From Bradyrhizobium sp. NP1 (GTDB lineage: Bacteria; Pseudomonadota; Alphaproteobacteria; Rhizobiales; Xanthobacteraceae), in assembly GCF_030378205.1 (NCBI RefSeq), contig NZ_CP127385.1, positions 4,628,001 through 4,692,000 of the forward strand: DNA of 64,000 bases, read 5' to 3'. The notes under the pieces are model-generated. The model was not told where the DNA came from, did no database searches, and saw only the letters and a list, made by a program, of their open reading frames with translations. The translations under genes were made by a program, and so were the position numbers. Of the stretch, positions 36,066 to 44,093 are shown piece after piece (position 1 is the first letter of the stretch; every line of letters begins with the position of its first letter).

Positions 36066-36244
36066 GTCTCGGCCGGCGGCTTCAGCGGGCTGGCGGCCCA
36101 CCTTCTGACGGTGTCGTCGTGCAGCGGATCCCCATCGCAACGGAAGCAGACATAGTGCTCGCGACCGGCCGTCTCGTCGCGGACGAGCTTCATCGGCCTT
36201 CCGCAGACCGGGCACGGCTCTCGGACCGGATGCAGCACCGACAT
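36062..36244 (-). CDS. Small zinc-ribbon protein
   Basis: A 60-residue protein with two Cys pairs: CPVCGRPMKL near residue 11 and YVCFRCDGDPL near residue 32, the spacing of a single zinc ribbon. Such proteins are common small orphan genes in rhizobia. It is convergent with the coiled-coil gene, with overlapping stop codons. No function can be assigned. Confidence 0.7.
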   Translation of the reverse strand: MSVLHPVREPCPVCGRPMKLVRDETAGREHYVCFRCDGDPLHDDTVRRWAASPLKPPAET

Positions 36245-36416
36245 TTTGTCTTTCCTGCCACGATCAGCTTAGTTCCCTGTGTTGCTCGAGCACAAGCGTC
36301 GTCGCAAACTTGTCCGTGAACGTTCGACGGCGTAGGCGCCGATCGGCTTGCCGACGGGTCAATACGGAAGCTCGACGCCCTCGGGAAGATCGTCCGGGTC
36401 CAGCTTCATCTCCAAC

Positions 36417-36854
36417 CTATAGCCATGGAGCGTCGCCCGCCGGTGGCTTCGTGCCGTGCATCACGACGAACTTGAAGCGCTCCCCGATCATCATTTGCAG
36501 GATCGGCGGCAGCGCATCCATGGGCACCGGAAGGAGCCCGGTGATAGGGTCGCCGTACCCATCGAGAGATCCGACGCCGAGCGGCCGCAGCGCCTTCCGC
36601 TCCTCCGGATCCAGGTCCCTCGAAGGCAGCAAGGTCAGGTCGATCCGGTCAGTCCTCAGCCCCTTCGGATGCAGCAGCCTGCCCCGGACCTGCAGATGGC
36701 GGAATTCATGGTAGGGGTCGATCGGCTGCCGGTCCGTGTTGAGACTGAGCGAATAGCCCCAACCCCAGTCCTCGATCGCCACAACGTAGTAGACGTCCAG
36801 TTCGCGCGGGCTGCGCCGGCGCTTCTTCCCGGTCGGCTTCGGATCGGCAGCCAT
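36417..36854 (-). CDS. Protein of unknown function, possible 3' frameshift
   Basis: A 145-residue frame from ATG 36854. After a basic start (KPTGKKRRRSPRELD) comes a beta-rich domain: YYVVAIEDWGWGYSLSLN, FRHLQVRGRLLHPKGLRTD and LPPILQMMIGERFKFVVMHG. It ends GDAPWL. A one-base shift at about 36431 instead gives GDA-LHGYRLEMKLDPDDLPE and a stop at 36359, an acidic tail that looks more natural. The family is rhizobial in style. Function unknown. Confidence 0.65.
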   Translation of the reverse strand: MAADPKPTGKKRRRSPRELDVYYVVAIEDWGWGYSLSLNTDRQPIDPYHEFRHLQVRGRLLHPKGLRTDRIDLTLLPSRDLDPEERKALRPLGVGSLDGYGDPITGLLPVPMDALPPILQMMIGERFKFVVMHGTKPPAGDAPWL

Positions 36855-36909
36855 GATCCCGCTCTCTGCCCAGAGGCGCCAGGCTATCCGAGTCGGGCCC
36901 CACCGAAAA

Positions 36910-37263
36910 TCAGTCGAATCCGTGAGCCGCGCCCACGATCGCCTGCGTCGCCGCGAACGCGCCGCCCGGCTTGAGAAACGCCTCGACTTCAGCCTCGAAG
37001 TCGGCGCGCGGCATCCGAGCCAGGTCGCGCCAGCGCTCGGAAGCATGCGGCTCAAAGAACTCGTTGCCGAGAACCAACATGAACTGGGTCTGCACCAGCT
37101 CGTTCTCGCGAAGGCGATCCCGCAGCACGGGCACGGCGCCGGCGGCCTCGTTGACGGCACCGACCCTTGAGGTCTCGTCCCGCAGCGCCTCCCGGAGCTT
37201 CTCCTCCGTGAAGTCCAACACGTCGAGTACGAAGTCGGCGAAGTCAGTACGTCGTGGTGTCAT
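36910..37263 (-). CDS. Helical protein of unknown function
   Basis: A 117-residue protein from ATG 37263, rich in acidic and amphipathic helices (FADFVLDVLDFTEEKLREALRDETSR, VLRDRLRENELVQTQFMLVLGNEFFE). No signal peptide, transmembrane segment or catalytic motif. It is 55 bases upstream of the previous gene on the same strand and may be co-transcribed with it. Function unknown. Confidence 0.65.
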   Translation of the reverse strand: MTPRRTDFADFVLDVLDFTEEKLREALRDETSRVGAVNEAAGAVPVLRDRLRENELVQTQFMLVLGNEFFEPHASERWRDLARMPRADFEAEVEAFLKPGGAFAATQAIVGAAHGFD

Positions 37264-37454
37264 GGCAATGGCTCCGTTCTATGAAGGTACGGGACGGAGT
37301 AACTGCCGAAGGTTTCACAGGAGTCTCATCCGCAGTCGTTGCGGCAATATTTTGTCGACGAAAATGAAGCTTAGTTTCCCATCGATCTTCAAGAGATACT
37401 GTAGAAGCGCCTCCGACGCTCTGCATGATCACAGACGGCTCCGCCGAGCTACCC

Positions 37455-38207
37455 TCAAAGCGCGCTCAATCCGCCATCGACGACGAGATCGGCGCCGGCA
37501 ACGTAACTGCTCTCGTCGGAAGCCAGGAACAGCGCGGCGGCAGCGATCTCCTCGGGTCGGCCAAGCCGGTCGAGCGGAGTTGCAGCCCTGAAGCTCGCCC
37601 TGATCGCGTCGGCGCCTTCTTTCGTTGCCGCCTGAGCATCGATGATGGGCGTGTCAATCGCGCCGGGACTGATCGCGTTGATACGGATGCCGCGGTCCTT
37701 CAGTTCGGCCGTCCACGTGCGCACAAAGGAACGAACGCTGGCCTTGGTTGCGCTGTAGGCGGTGTAGCGCGGAATGCCCTTGAACGCGGCGATGGACGAA
37801 ATCAGGACGATGGCGCCTCCGTCACGGAAGAGAGGCAGCGCCTTCTGAACCGTGAAGAGAAGCCCGCGTACATTGATGCCGAAGGTCTGGTCGAAATTCT
37901 TCTCCGTGACCTCGACGAGCGGCTCCGGATCGATGAAACCCGCGTTCGCGACCAGGATATCGATCTTCCCGTTCTCACTCTTGATCCTGTCGTAAAGCCG
38001 ATCGAGATCCTGCAAGTTCTGCACGTCCCCTCGAACGGCCGCAGCACGATCTCCAATGAGAGAAATCGCCATGTCGAGTTCGTCCTGTCGGCGGCCGGTG
38101 ATGTAGACGAATGCCCCCTCCCTCGCAAACCGCTGGGCCGTCGCGAGCCCCAGGCCACTGCTGCCGCCTGTAACCACCGCCACTTTACCCTGTAGCCTGA
38201 GCATCAT
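37455..38207 (-). CDS. SDR-family oxidoreductase
   Basis: A 250-residue classical SDR with TGGSSGLGLA (residues 13-22), VANAGFI, LISSIAAFKG and the active site YTAYSATKASVRS, including Tyr and Lys. GADLVVDGGLSAL ends the protein. NITGRR after the second strand suggests NADPH. It is the last gene of the seven-gene minus-strand operon beginning at 43174 and would reduce or oxidise a small carbonyl or hydroxyl intermediate there. Confidence 0.93.
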   Translation of the reverse strand: MMLRLQGKVAVVTGGSSGLGLATAQRFAREGAFVYITGRRQDELDMAISLIGDRAAAVRGDVQNLQDLDRLYDRIKSENGKIDILVANAGFIDPEPLVEVTEKNFDQTFGINVRGLLFTVQKALPLFRDGGAIVLISSIAAFKGIPRYTAYSATKASVRSFVRTWTAELKDRGIRINAISPGAIDTPIIDAQAATKEGADAIRASFRAATPLDRLGRPEEIAAAALFLASDESSYVAGADLVVDGGLSAL

Positions 38208-38279
38208 TCTTCTCCTTTCAGATCAGCTCCCTTCAGATCAGAGATTTTCGCGACCAGTGTGCCGCGCACAAACCCCGCA

Positions 38280-39395
38280 TCATTTGGACGCCGGAGGCAG
38301 GAATTTGCGGTCGATCAGAGACTGTAGCGCGTTGCGGAACGAGATCTCGGTGTCAACCGTCTTTGCGAACCCGGCCTGGCGCAGCTTGATGGTACTCACG
38401 AAGGCTCGCGGTCCCGCCGGGGCGCCATAGGCGAACGCGAAGTCAGCATGCTGGTCTCCTTGACCGACCAGCTCCCGCAAGCTCCGCGAGCGAAGACCAT
38501 ACTTCGCGGCGATCTTGTCCCAGATCGCGGCGTTTTCGGCGAGGTAGGCCGTCACGCTCGTCGGCATGTCCGGTCCGGCCTTGACGCCAAGGGTCTCGGC
38601 GATACCCGGCCACACATTGCGCCACTCAAACACGTCTCCGTTGGTGATGTTGAAAGCCTCATTCGCTGCCTGAGGCGATTGCGCGGCCCAGACCGCCACG
38701 TCTGCAACGAGATCGGCATCGGCGGCTTCCCAAACGAACGACGGACCTCCCGGGAAGCCGAGCGGCTCCCCCTTCTCGCGGCGGATCGCCGCGTAGACTC
38801 CGATGGCAGGGAGAACATTCAACGCGCCTGGGGTGGGACCGGTGACGAGCTGCGGACGCAGAGCCGTGTAGTTGAAACCGCGCTTGGCACCCATCTCGCC
38901 GACATAGGCTTCCTGGTCGAAGAAGAAGTTCGGGTGATCCTTGCGGGCATCACGTTCGCGAGCCGGGATGGGAATGGGATGCAGGTGGACGCCGTAGACC
39001 TTCGTCCCCTGCAGAATGCTGATGTGCTGGAAATTCCTGGCGCCGCGGACGATCGGCTCGACCACGTTGCGCAGCATGGCATTGTTGGCCTCGATCTGAT
39101 CCTTGCTCGACCAGCCGGCGACCAGCTCGGGCTTTTCGTGGAGAGCCGTATAGGCGATGTGTGTGACGTCGGTCAGCGGTTCGAATGCGGCGCGGGTCTT
39201 GTCCTGGTCACGCAAATCGACCGACAGAAAGTCGACGTTGCGGCCGCTCGGCAGCGCTGGCTTGCGGCGCGAGACGCCGACGACCTCCCAACCCGCGTCA
39301 AGAAACCTCTCGATGGCCGCGACGCCCAGCAGGCCGCTAGCACCTGTGATCAAGACCTTCTTCGGAATGTCTTTGCTCTGATTGGCCGTGCTCAT
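38280..39395 (-). CDS. Extended SDR related to progesterone 5-beta-reductase/iridoid synthase (PRISE)
   Basis: A 371-residue extended SDR with TGASGLLGVAAIERFLDAGWEVVGVSRR at residues 18-45, the PRISE N-terminus. ILQGTKVYGVH carries Lys132, matching the catalytic Lys of PRISE enzymes. The following NFFFDQEAYV corresponds to the plant NFYYxxED motif, but both Tyr positions are Phe. PRISE enzymes reduce activated C=C bonds with NADPH, a reaction that fits the enone theme of the window. It is fifth in the cupin/hydrolase/dehydrogenase series. Confidence 0.85.
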   Translation of the reverse strand: MSTANQSKDIPKKVLITGASGLLGVAAIERFLDAGWEVVGVSRRKPALPSGRNVDFLSVDLRDQDKTRAAFEPLTDVTHIAYTALHEKPELVAGWSSKDQIEANNAMLRNVVEPIVRGARNFQHISILQGTKVYGVHLHPIPIPARERDARKDHPNFFFDQEAYVGEMGAKRGFNYTALRPQLVTGPTPGALNVLPAIGVYAAIRREKGEPLGFPGGPSFVWEAADADLVADVAVWAAQSPQAANEAFNITNGDVFEWRNVWPGIAETLGVKAGPDMPTSVTAYLAENAAIWDKIAAKYGLRSRSLRELVGQGDQHADFAFAYGAPAGPRAFVSTIKLRQAGFAKTVDTEISFRNALQSLIDRKFLPPASK

Positions 39396-39444
39396 GATTT
39401 CAATCCTCGTTGTCTAGTAAGTGTTTGTCGCGCGTGAGGACGGG

Positions 39445-40386
39445 TTACGCAGCCGCGGCGTTGGCCTCGAGCCACTTCGTGATGTTGGCTGCGGCATCGC
39501 CGTAGAAGGTCCGATAGAGATCTTCGGTCACGTAGCCGATGTGAGGGGTCGCCAGGAGGTTCTGCAGCTTCCGGAACGGATGATCCGGGGGCAGTGGCTC
39601 CACGTCGAATACGTCGACCGCCGCGCCGGCAATCCGGTGCGACTGCAGCGCTTCGATCAGAGCTGCTTCGTCCACTATCGGACCACGCGACGTGTTGATG
39701 AGCCTTGCCGTCGGCTTCATCAGGGCGAGTTCGGGCGCCCCAATCAACCCCTTGGTACGATGGCTCAGGACGAGATGGACTGTCACGATGTCCGCTTCGC
39801 GGAACAGCGTCGGCTTGTCCACGAGGGTGGCACCAGCGGCGCTGGCTTTCTCCTGCGTGAGGTTTTGGCTCCAGGCGATCACCTTCATGCCAAAGGCAAG
39901 ACCGATCCGCGCGATTTCTTTTCCTATGTTTCCCAACCCGACGACCGCGAGCGTCTTGCCTCGCAGGTTCGAGCCGAGCCCGATCTGCCAGCCGCCCGCC
40001 TTGAGCGACGCCGCCTCCCGGTCGATGCCCCGCATGTTCGCCAGGATCAGCGACCAGGTGAACTCGATGGTCGGGGTAGAATCGTAGCCCGTCGCGGTGA
40101 CCGCGATGCCGAGATCGGTCGCGGCCTGGCTGTCGATGGACGCGTTTCGCGGTCCCGTCGAAGCAATCAGCTTGAGGTTCGGTAGCTGCTGCAGAATCTC
40201 CCTTGGAAGCGGCGTACGTTCGCGCATCACGCACACCACATCGAACGGTCGCAACTGTTCGATGACCGCCGAGGCCTCGACCACGTGGTCGTTGAACACG
40301 ACGATCTCGGCGTACCGACGGACGTCAGACCAGTCAGCGAGCCGCAGCGCCACGTTCTGGTAGTCGTCTAGGATAGCAATCTTCAT
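39445..40386 (-). CDS. D-2-hydroxyacid dehydrogenase
   Basis: A 313-residue NAD-dependent 2-hydroxyacid dehydrogenase. The cofactor motif GLGNIGKEIARIGLAFGMKVIAWS, the catalytic Arg in NTSRGPIVDEAAL, and the Glu and His in NLLATPHIGYVTEDLY are all present. It interconverts 2-keto and 2-hydroxy acids. It follows the alpha/beta hydrolase by 12 bases and precedes the PRISE-like gene, consistent with a keto-acid product being processed. Confidence 0.93.
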   Translation of the reverse strand: MKIAILDDYQNVALRLADWSDVRRYAEIVVFNDHVVEASAVIEQLRPFDVVCVMRERTPLPREILQQLPNLKLIASTGPRNASIDSQAATDLGIAVTATGYDSTPTIEFTWSLILANMRGIDREAASLKAGGWQIGLGSNLRGKTLAVVGLGNIGKEIARIGLAFGMKVIAWSQNLTQEKASAAGATLVDKPTLFREADIVTVHLVLSHRTKGLIGAPELALMKPTARLINTSRGPIVDEAALIEALQSHRIAGAAVDVFDVEPLPPDHPFRKLQNLLATPHIGYVTEDLYRTFYGDAAANITKWLEANAAAA

Positions 40387-40398
40387 TGCACCCCTCCC

Positions 40399-41223
40399 TC
40401 AGCGTTCGGCGACGAAGAACTCGGCCAGAGATCCCGCGACCGCCTTGGGATTGTTCTCCATCGGAATGTGTCCGGCCGACTTGATCCGGACGAGCCGCGT
40501 TTCTGGGATCTCCCGTGCGTAGCGTTCGGCATAGTCGATGGTCTGAAACGGGTCGTCCTCGCCCCACACCAAGAGCTTTGACTTCCTGGACTGCAGTAAT
40601 GCCGGCAGCATCTCCATGGTGTAGCGATGGTCGGCAGCGCCCGCGAGCGCCAGCCAGGATCGGGCGACCCGTGGATCCGTCCAAGGATCGAGATACTCCG
40701 CGATCTCGGCCTCGCTGGCCGGTCGTCCGAGCGCCTTCACGACCGATACGCGACGCGCAGCCAGAATATCGTCGCGCGTCGTTGCCGCAGCGACCGCCGG
40801 ATCCCGGAAGCGGGCAACGCCTGGCACCGGCCACGAGTCGTACATGATTCCGTTCACGACCGCCACGCGCGGCACCTTCACCTCCTTTGCGAGCATAAGA
40901 TGCTGCGCAACGCCTCCACCGATGTCGTGGCCGGCCACCATAACAGGGCCCTTATGCCCGAGCGCCTGGAGGAAACGTATCAGCCAAGCCGAGAGACGCG
41001 GCACCGAAGCCTCGCTAATAGTGAGTTCACCTCCGGATCGGCCGAAGCCGGGGAAATCGACCGCCACTGGGCGGAGACCGGCGGAAGCGATGCCCTCGAG
41101 CACAGGCTGCCAGACGCGGCTCCAATAGGTTCCGTGAAGCAGGAGAACCAAGGGTCCGCCTTTGCCGGCGGTCAGATAGCTGATCGGCACGCCATCCACA
41201 TCGACAGTCTCTCGCCTCGTCAT
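40399..41223 (-). CDS. Alpha/beta hydrolase with an Asp nucleophile elbow
   Basis: A 274-residue alpha/beta hydrolase. HGTYWSRVW at residue 30 is the oxyanion strand and MVAGHDIGGG places an Asp (residue 100) at the nucleophile position, as in haloalkane dehalogenases, haloacetate dehalogenases and epoxide hydrolases. The C-terminal His is in SAGHIPMENNP. Its stop region overlaps the cupin gene by four bases (41220-41223), indicating translational coupling. The Asp nucleophile argues against a simple esterase. Confidence 0.9.
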   Translation of the reverse strand: MTRRETVDVDGVPISYLTAGKGGPLVLLLHGTYWSRVWQPVLEGIASAGLRPVAVDFPGFGRSGGELTISEASVPRLSAWLIRFLQALGHKGPVMVAGHDIGGGVAQHLMLAKEVKVPRVAVVNGIMYDSWPVPGVARFRDPAVAAATTRDDILAARRVSVVKALGRPASEAEIAEYLDPWTDPRVARSWLALAGAADHRYTMEMLPALLQSRKSKLLVWGEDDPFQTIDYAERYAREIPETRLVRIKSAGHIPMENNPKAVAGSLAEFFVAER

Positions 41224-41780
41224 CGCACGATCCTCTTCACATGGTCCTTGCCGAGCCCGACGGCTTCGTAGTGCTGCATGGCGTGTTCGAGCTTGGTGAA
41301 GACATCTTCGTATCCGAGCGCCTCGCCGTAAGGATCGACGTACGTGTACCCGCCCGTCACGTGGAAAAGCGTGGCCATCTCCTTGACGTCATCGGGAACA
41401 ACAAGCGTGTGCGTCTCGCCGGGCGGCTCGAACGCATAGTCCCCAGGGGACGCGACCCAGTCGTGCTCGAGGTACCGCCAGCTTCCTCGCAACGTGAAGG
41501 CATGCACCGGTCCGGAATGCCGGTGGCGCGACAACACGCCCGAGGATCGGACTCGAAGGATGTTGATGTAGTAGCCTTGGCTCACATTGAGCACGAGCGG
41601 CCTGAAGGCGACGGTCGGCGATTGCGGGACCCATTCCCGCTCGTCCCCGTTAAGCTCCAGCGCAGAGCCGATGAATACATCCGGCACCATGCCAATGGGC
41701 TGCGGTTTCTGGTAAGCGATCTTCCTTTGATCGATGGACCTGCTTTCGGACGCCTGCATGTTTTCCGACGAGGACTTCAT
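41220..41780 (-). CDS. Cupin protein of the 2,4'-dihydroxyacetophenone dioxygenase family
   Basis: A 186-residue single-domain cupin. SRHRHSGPVHAFTLRG contributes metal-ligand His residues and SPGDYAFEPPGETHTLVVPDD the second cupin motif with His. Strand and length match 2,4'-dihydroxyacetophenone dioxygenases, which cleave aryl ketone C-C bonds using a non-haem iron. The neighbours (hydrolase, 2-hydroxyacid dehydrogenase) fit processing of the resulting acids. Many members have unknown substrates, so the exact substrate is an inference. Confidence 0.85.
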   Translation of the reverse strand: MKSSSENMQASESRSIDQRKIAYQKPQPIGMVPDVFIGSALELNGDEREWVPQSPTVAFRPLVLNVSQGYYINILRVRSSGVLSRHRHSGPVHAFTLRGSWRYLEHDWVASPGDYAFEPPGETHTLVVPDDVKEMATLFHVTGGYTYVDPYGEALGYEDVFTKLEHAMQHYEAVGLGKDHVKRIVR

Positions 41781-41824
41781 CGCTGTTCTCCTTCCATCGC
41801 GTGAAACGAGGTTCTATCCCTCCG

Positions 41825-42529
41825 TCAGGCCACCGACGCCCTGCTCGCTGTTTGCCCGAAAAGGATCTTCTTTCCCTCTTCCGTAACCGCAGGGCGGCTC
41901 GAGTATGGTTCGCCTTTCGCGTAGGCCCGTTGCGTGCCGGGGCGCTGGCGCACCGCATGGAACCAGCGCCCCAGGTTCGGGAAGTCGTCCAGATTCTGCT
42001 GCTGGCGCTTCCAGGGCACGACCCAGGGATATGAAGCCATGTCGGCGATGCTGTAGGTGTCGCCGACGATGAACGCGCGGTTTTCGAGGTGCCGATCGAG
42101 CACGCCGTAAAGACGGTTCGTCTCCTTGACGTAGCGGTCGATCGCGTAGGGGATCTTGGTCGGCGCGTAGACTCCGAAATGGTGGTTCTGACCGGCCATC
42201 GGCCCAAGGCCACCGACCTGCCAAAACAACCATTCCGTCGCGGTCTTGCGGCCACGCACGTCCTTGGGCAGGAAGCGGCCGGTCTTCTCAGCTAGGTACA
42301 GCAGAACGGCCCCCGACTCGAATACGCTGATTACCTCGCCACGGTCGGCAGGCGCGGTATCGATGATCGCCGGCATGCGGTTGTTCGGCGAGATCGCGAG
42401 AAATTCGGGCTTGAACTGATCGCCGGCGCTGATGTCGACCGGATGGATCGCGTACTCTAGCCCGGCTTCTTCCAGGAACATCGTGATCTTGTGGCCGTTC
42501 GGCGTGGGCCAGTAGTAGAGCTCGATCAT
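41825..42529 (-). CDS. Glutathione S-transferase, YfcG/YghU-like
   Basis: From ATG 42529 (234 residues). The N-terminal thioredoxin-like domain starts MIELYYWPTPNGHKITMFLEEAG, with Thr/Asn at the glutathione site instead of Tyr or Ser, as in the disulfide-bond oxidoreductases YfcG and YghU. NRMPAIID supplies the cis-Pro and FESGAVLLYLAEKTG the glutathione Glu-Ser pair. The C-terminal helical domain is complete. It could protect against or use thiol adducts of the operon's electrophilic intermediates. Confidence 0.92.
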   Translation of the reverse strand: MIELYYWPTPNGHKITMFLEEAGLEYAIHPVDISAGDQFKPEFLAISPNNRMPAIIDTAPADRGEVISVFESGAVLLYLAEKTGRFLPKDVRGRKTATEWLFWQVGGLGPMAGQNHHFGVYAPTKIPYAIDRYVKETNRLYGVLDRHLENRAFIVGDTYSIADMASYPWVVPWKRQQQNLDDFPNLGRWFHAVRQRPGTQRAYAKGEPYSSRPAVTEEGKKILFGQTASRASVA

Positions 42530-42598
42530 CTCCGGTCTCCTTGTGCGCCAGGTGCAAAGGCTGCCCCCGCGCAATAGCGAGGGCAGCCTTCGGTGTCG

Positions 42599-43174
42599 TC
42601 AGGCGGCCGGCTTCAGTTTGCCGGGCGCATTCCACTCGGCGCCCTTCATGAACGAATCGTTCGGGGTCTCGGCGAGATGATTGGTGTAGTTGGAGATGAG
42701 CTTGGTCGCGGCGAGGACGAGCACGTCCAGCACCGACTGATTGTCGTAGCCCGCGGCCTTGAAGGCGGCGACGTCGGCCTGGCTCACGACGCCGCGCTGC
42801 CGGGTGACCTTGGTCGCGAACTGGCGCAAGGCCTCGAGCTTCGCGTCGGCGATGGGGCGGCCCTCGCGGACGGCGGAGATCGCCTCCGGCTCTACCTTGG
42901 CCATGCGCGACAGATTGGTGTGACCGGCCATGCAATAAGTGCACTCGTTCTCGTAGATGATAGCGAGATAGACGATGTTGCGCTCTTGCGGGGTGAAACT
43001 CGTCTTTTCGGCGATCCCCCAAAGGGTGCTGTAGGCCTCAAGTGCTGCCGGACTTTGTGCGAGGACGCGGTGCAGGTTGGGCACGAAACCCCAAGACTTC
43101 TGAACGCCGTTGAGGATTTCAGTGGAAGCCGCCGGCGCGGTGTTCGTGTCGTGAAGCGTGAAGCCGTTGATCAT
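42599..43174 (-). CDS. Carboxymuconolactone decarboxylase/AhpD-family protein
   Basis: From ATG 43174 with GGGAGAG upstream (191 residues). The AhpD core motif is C78-TY-C81-MAGH85, the same residue numbers as the paralogue at 57113. This catalytic CxxC-xxx-H arrangement is typical of AhpD-like peroxidase or disulfide-reducing members. It is the first gene of the seven-gene operon, 69 bases before the GST. Its promoter region carries an exact ATTCC-N5-GGAAT box at 43264. Confidence 0.92.
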   Translation of the reverse strand: MINGFTLHDTNTAPAASTEILNGVQKSWGFVPNLHRVLAQSPAALEAYSTLWGIAEKTSFTPQERNIVYLAIIYENECTYCMAGHTNLSRMAKVEPEAISAVREGRPIADAKLEALRQFATKVTRQRGVVSQADVAAFKAAGYDNQSVLDVLVLAATKLISNYTNHLAETPNDSFMKGAEWNAPGKLKPAA

Positions 43175-43559
43175 TTTTCTCTCCCTTCTCGAGGTCACAA
43201 CGTGGGACCGCACCCTCACCCATTCCTCGGCGCTGCGGCAGACGCGATCTGGCGATATTATTTATTCCGATGGGGAATGGGTCTCCTTCTGCAAATGAGC
43301 CATCAATTCCCTTGAGCAGCGGCGATGGGCCGCGGAGCGCTCCCGAGACGTCCTCCCGATTGCTCTCCGTTCCTCTCCTTGCGCGGAGTGTCTAGCTTCG
43401 TCCGCTCCCTCTTCGGATCGCGTGGCGAAAATGGAAAAGCGCTGACGCTAACGTCGCGCGACTTCTTGTCGGAGGCGAGTTAAACGTTCTAAGATTTTGT
43501 AAATCGTGACGGGCGAGCAAACATTGCTGGAAATTGGGGAACCCGACGGCTGGTGAACG
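43175..43559. other. Intergenic region upstream of the AhpD/GST/cupin operon
   Basis: No gene is supported in these 385 bases. It contains the ATTCC-N5-GGAAT box at 43264 and TTGTAAATCG at 43497-43506, a 10-mer repeated at 44029. Confidence 0.5.
43264..43278. promoter_or_regulatory. ATTCC-N5-GGAAT box upstream of the AhpD/GST/cupin operon
   Basis: ATTCC GATGG GGAAT, a perfect 5-base inverted repeat with a 5-base spacer, 90 bases upstream of the operon's first ATG. It contains T-N11-A, the core of LysR-type boxes. It is one of three exact copies in promoter regions of the window (also 47219 and 53915). Confidence 0.6.
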
Positions 43560-43943
43560 TCAGATATCGTGACGATTGCGCAGAATGATCAATTGGACGA
43601 TGAGTTCGTTGTGGGGCGTGAAGTAAAAGGCCAGGGCAAGAGGGTCCGGCAAGCCGCGCTTGTCGAAGTTTCCATCAACATTGGCAGTGACAATGAAATT
43701 GCCGTAGTGACTCACAACTTTTGTAACCGCGATCGATAATTTCTCGCCGATGATGTCCCGCTCCGCCCAGTTCCTAACGGCCGTCTCACCCCAGTAGTCG
43801 CGCAGTTGATCGTTGACGAGCGCGTCATGGGCAAATGTGGCCATCAACCGATCCAGATCGAAGCTATTCGCAGCCCCCACAAACTCCGAAATTAGGGGTG
43901 GAAGCGTAGTCGGTCCATTCGTCGAAGAACGGGGGCTTGGCAT
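43560..43943 (-). CDS. SnoaL/NTF2-like protein
   Basis: A 127-residue NTF2-fold protein: SEFVGAANSFDLDRLMATFAHDALVNDQLRDYWGETAVRNWAERDI is the classical helix-strand opening, followed by sheet strands ending ELIVQLIILRNRHDI. Family members are small polyketide cyclases, isomerases or ligand-binding proteins. It stands alone between the operon and the large regulator, bracketed by two copies of TTGTAAATCG (43497 and 44029). Function unknown. Confidence 0.85.
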   Translation of the reverse strand: MPSPRSSTNGPTTLPPLISEFVGAANSFDLDRLMATFAHDALVNDQLRDYWGETAVRNWAERDIIGEKLSIAVTKVVSHYGNFIVTANVDGNFDKRGLPDPLALAFYFTPHNELIVQLIILRNRHDI

Positions 43944-44093
43944 ATGAATCAGCGACCGTCGGGATTGACATCATTCCCAACAACATGCCCCAGTTGCCGA
44001 ACCTTTGCTCATTGTATGATGTAAAAACTTGTAAATCGGACCCTTACACCTGTAGGTCTCTGCTTAACCTACGCAAGCTGCATCGATTTAGGG

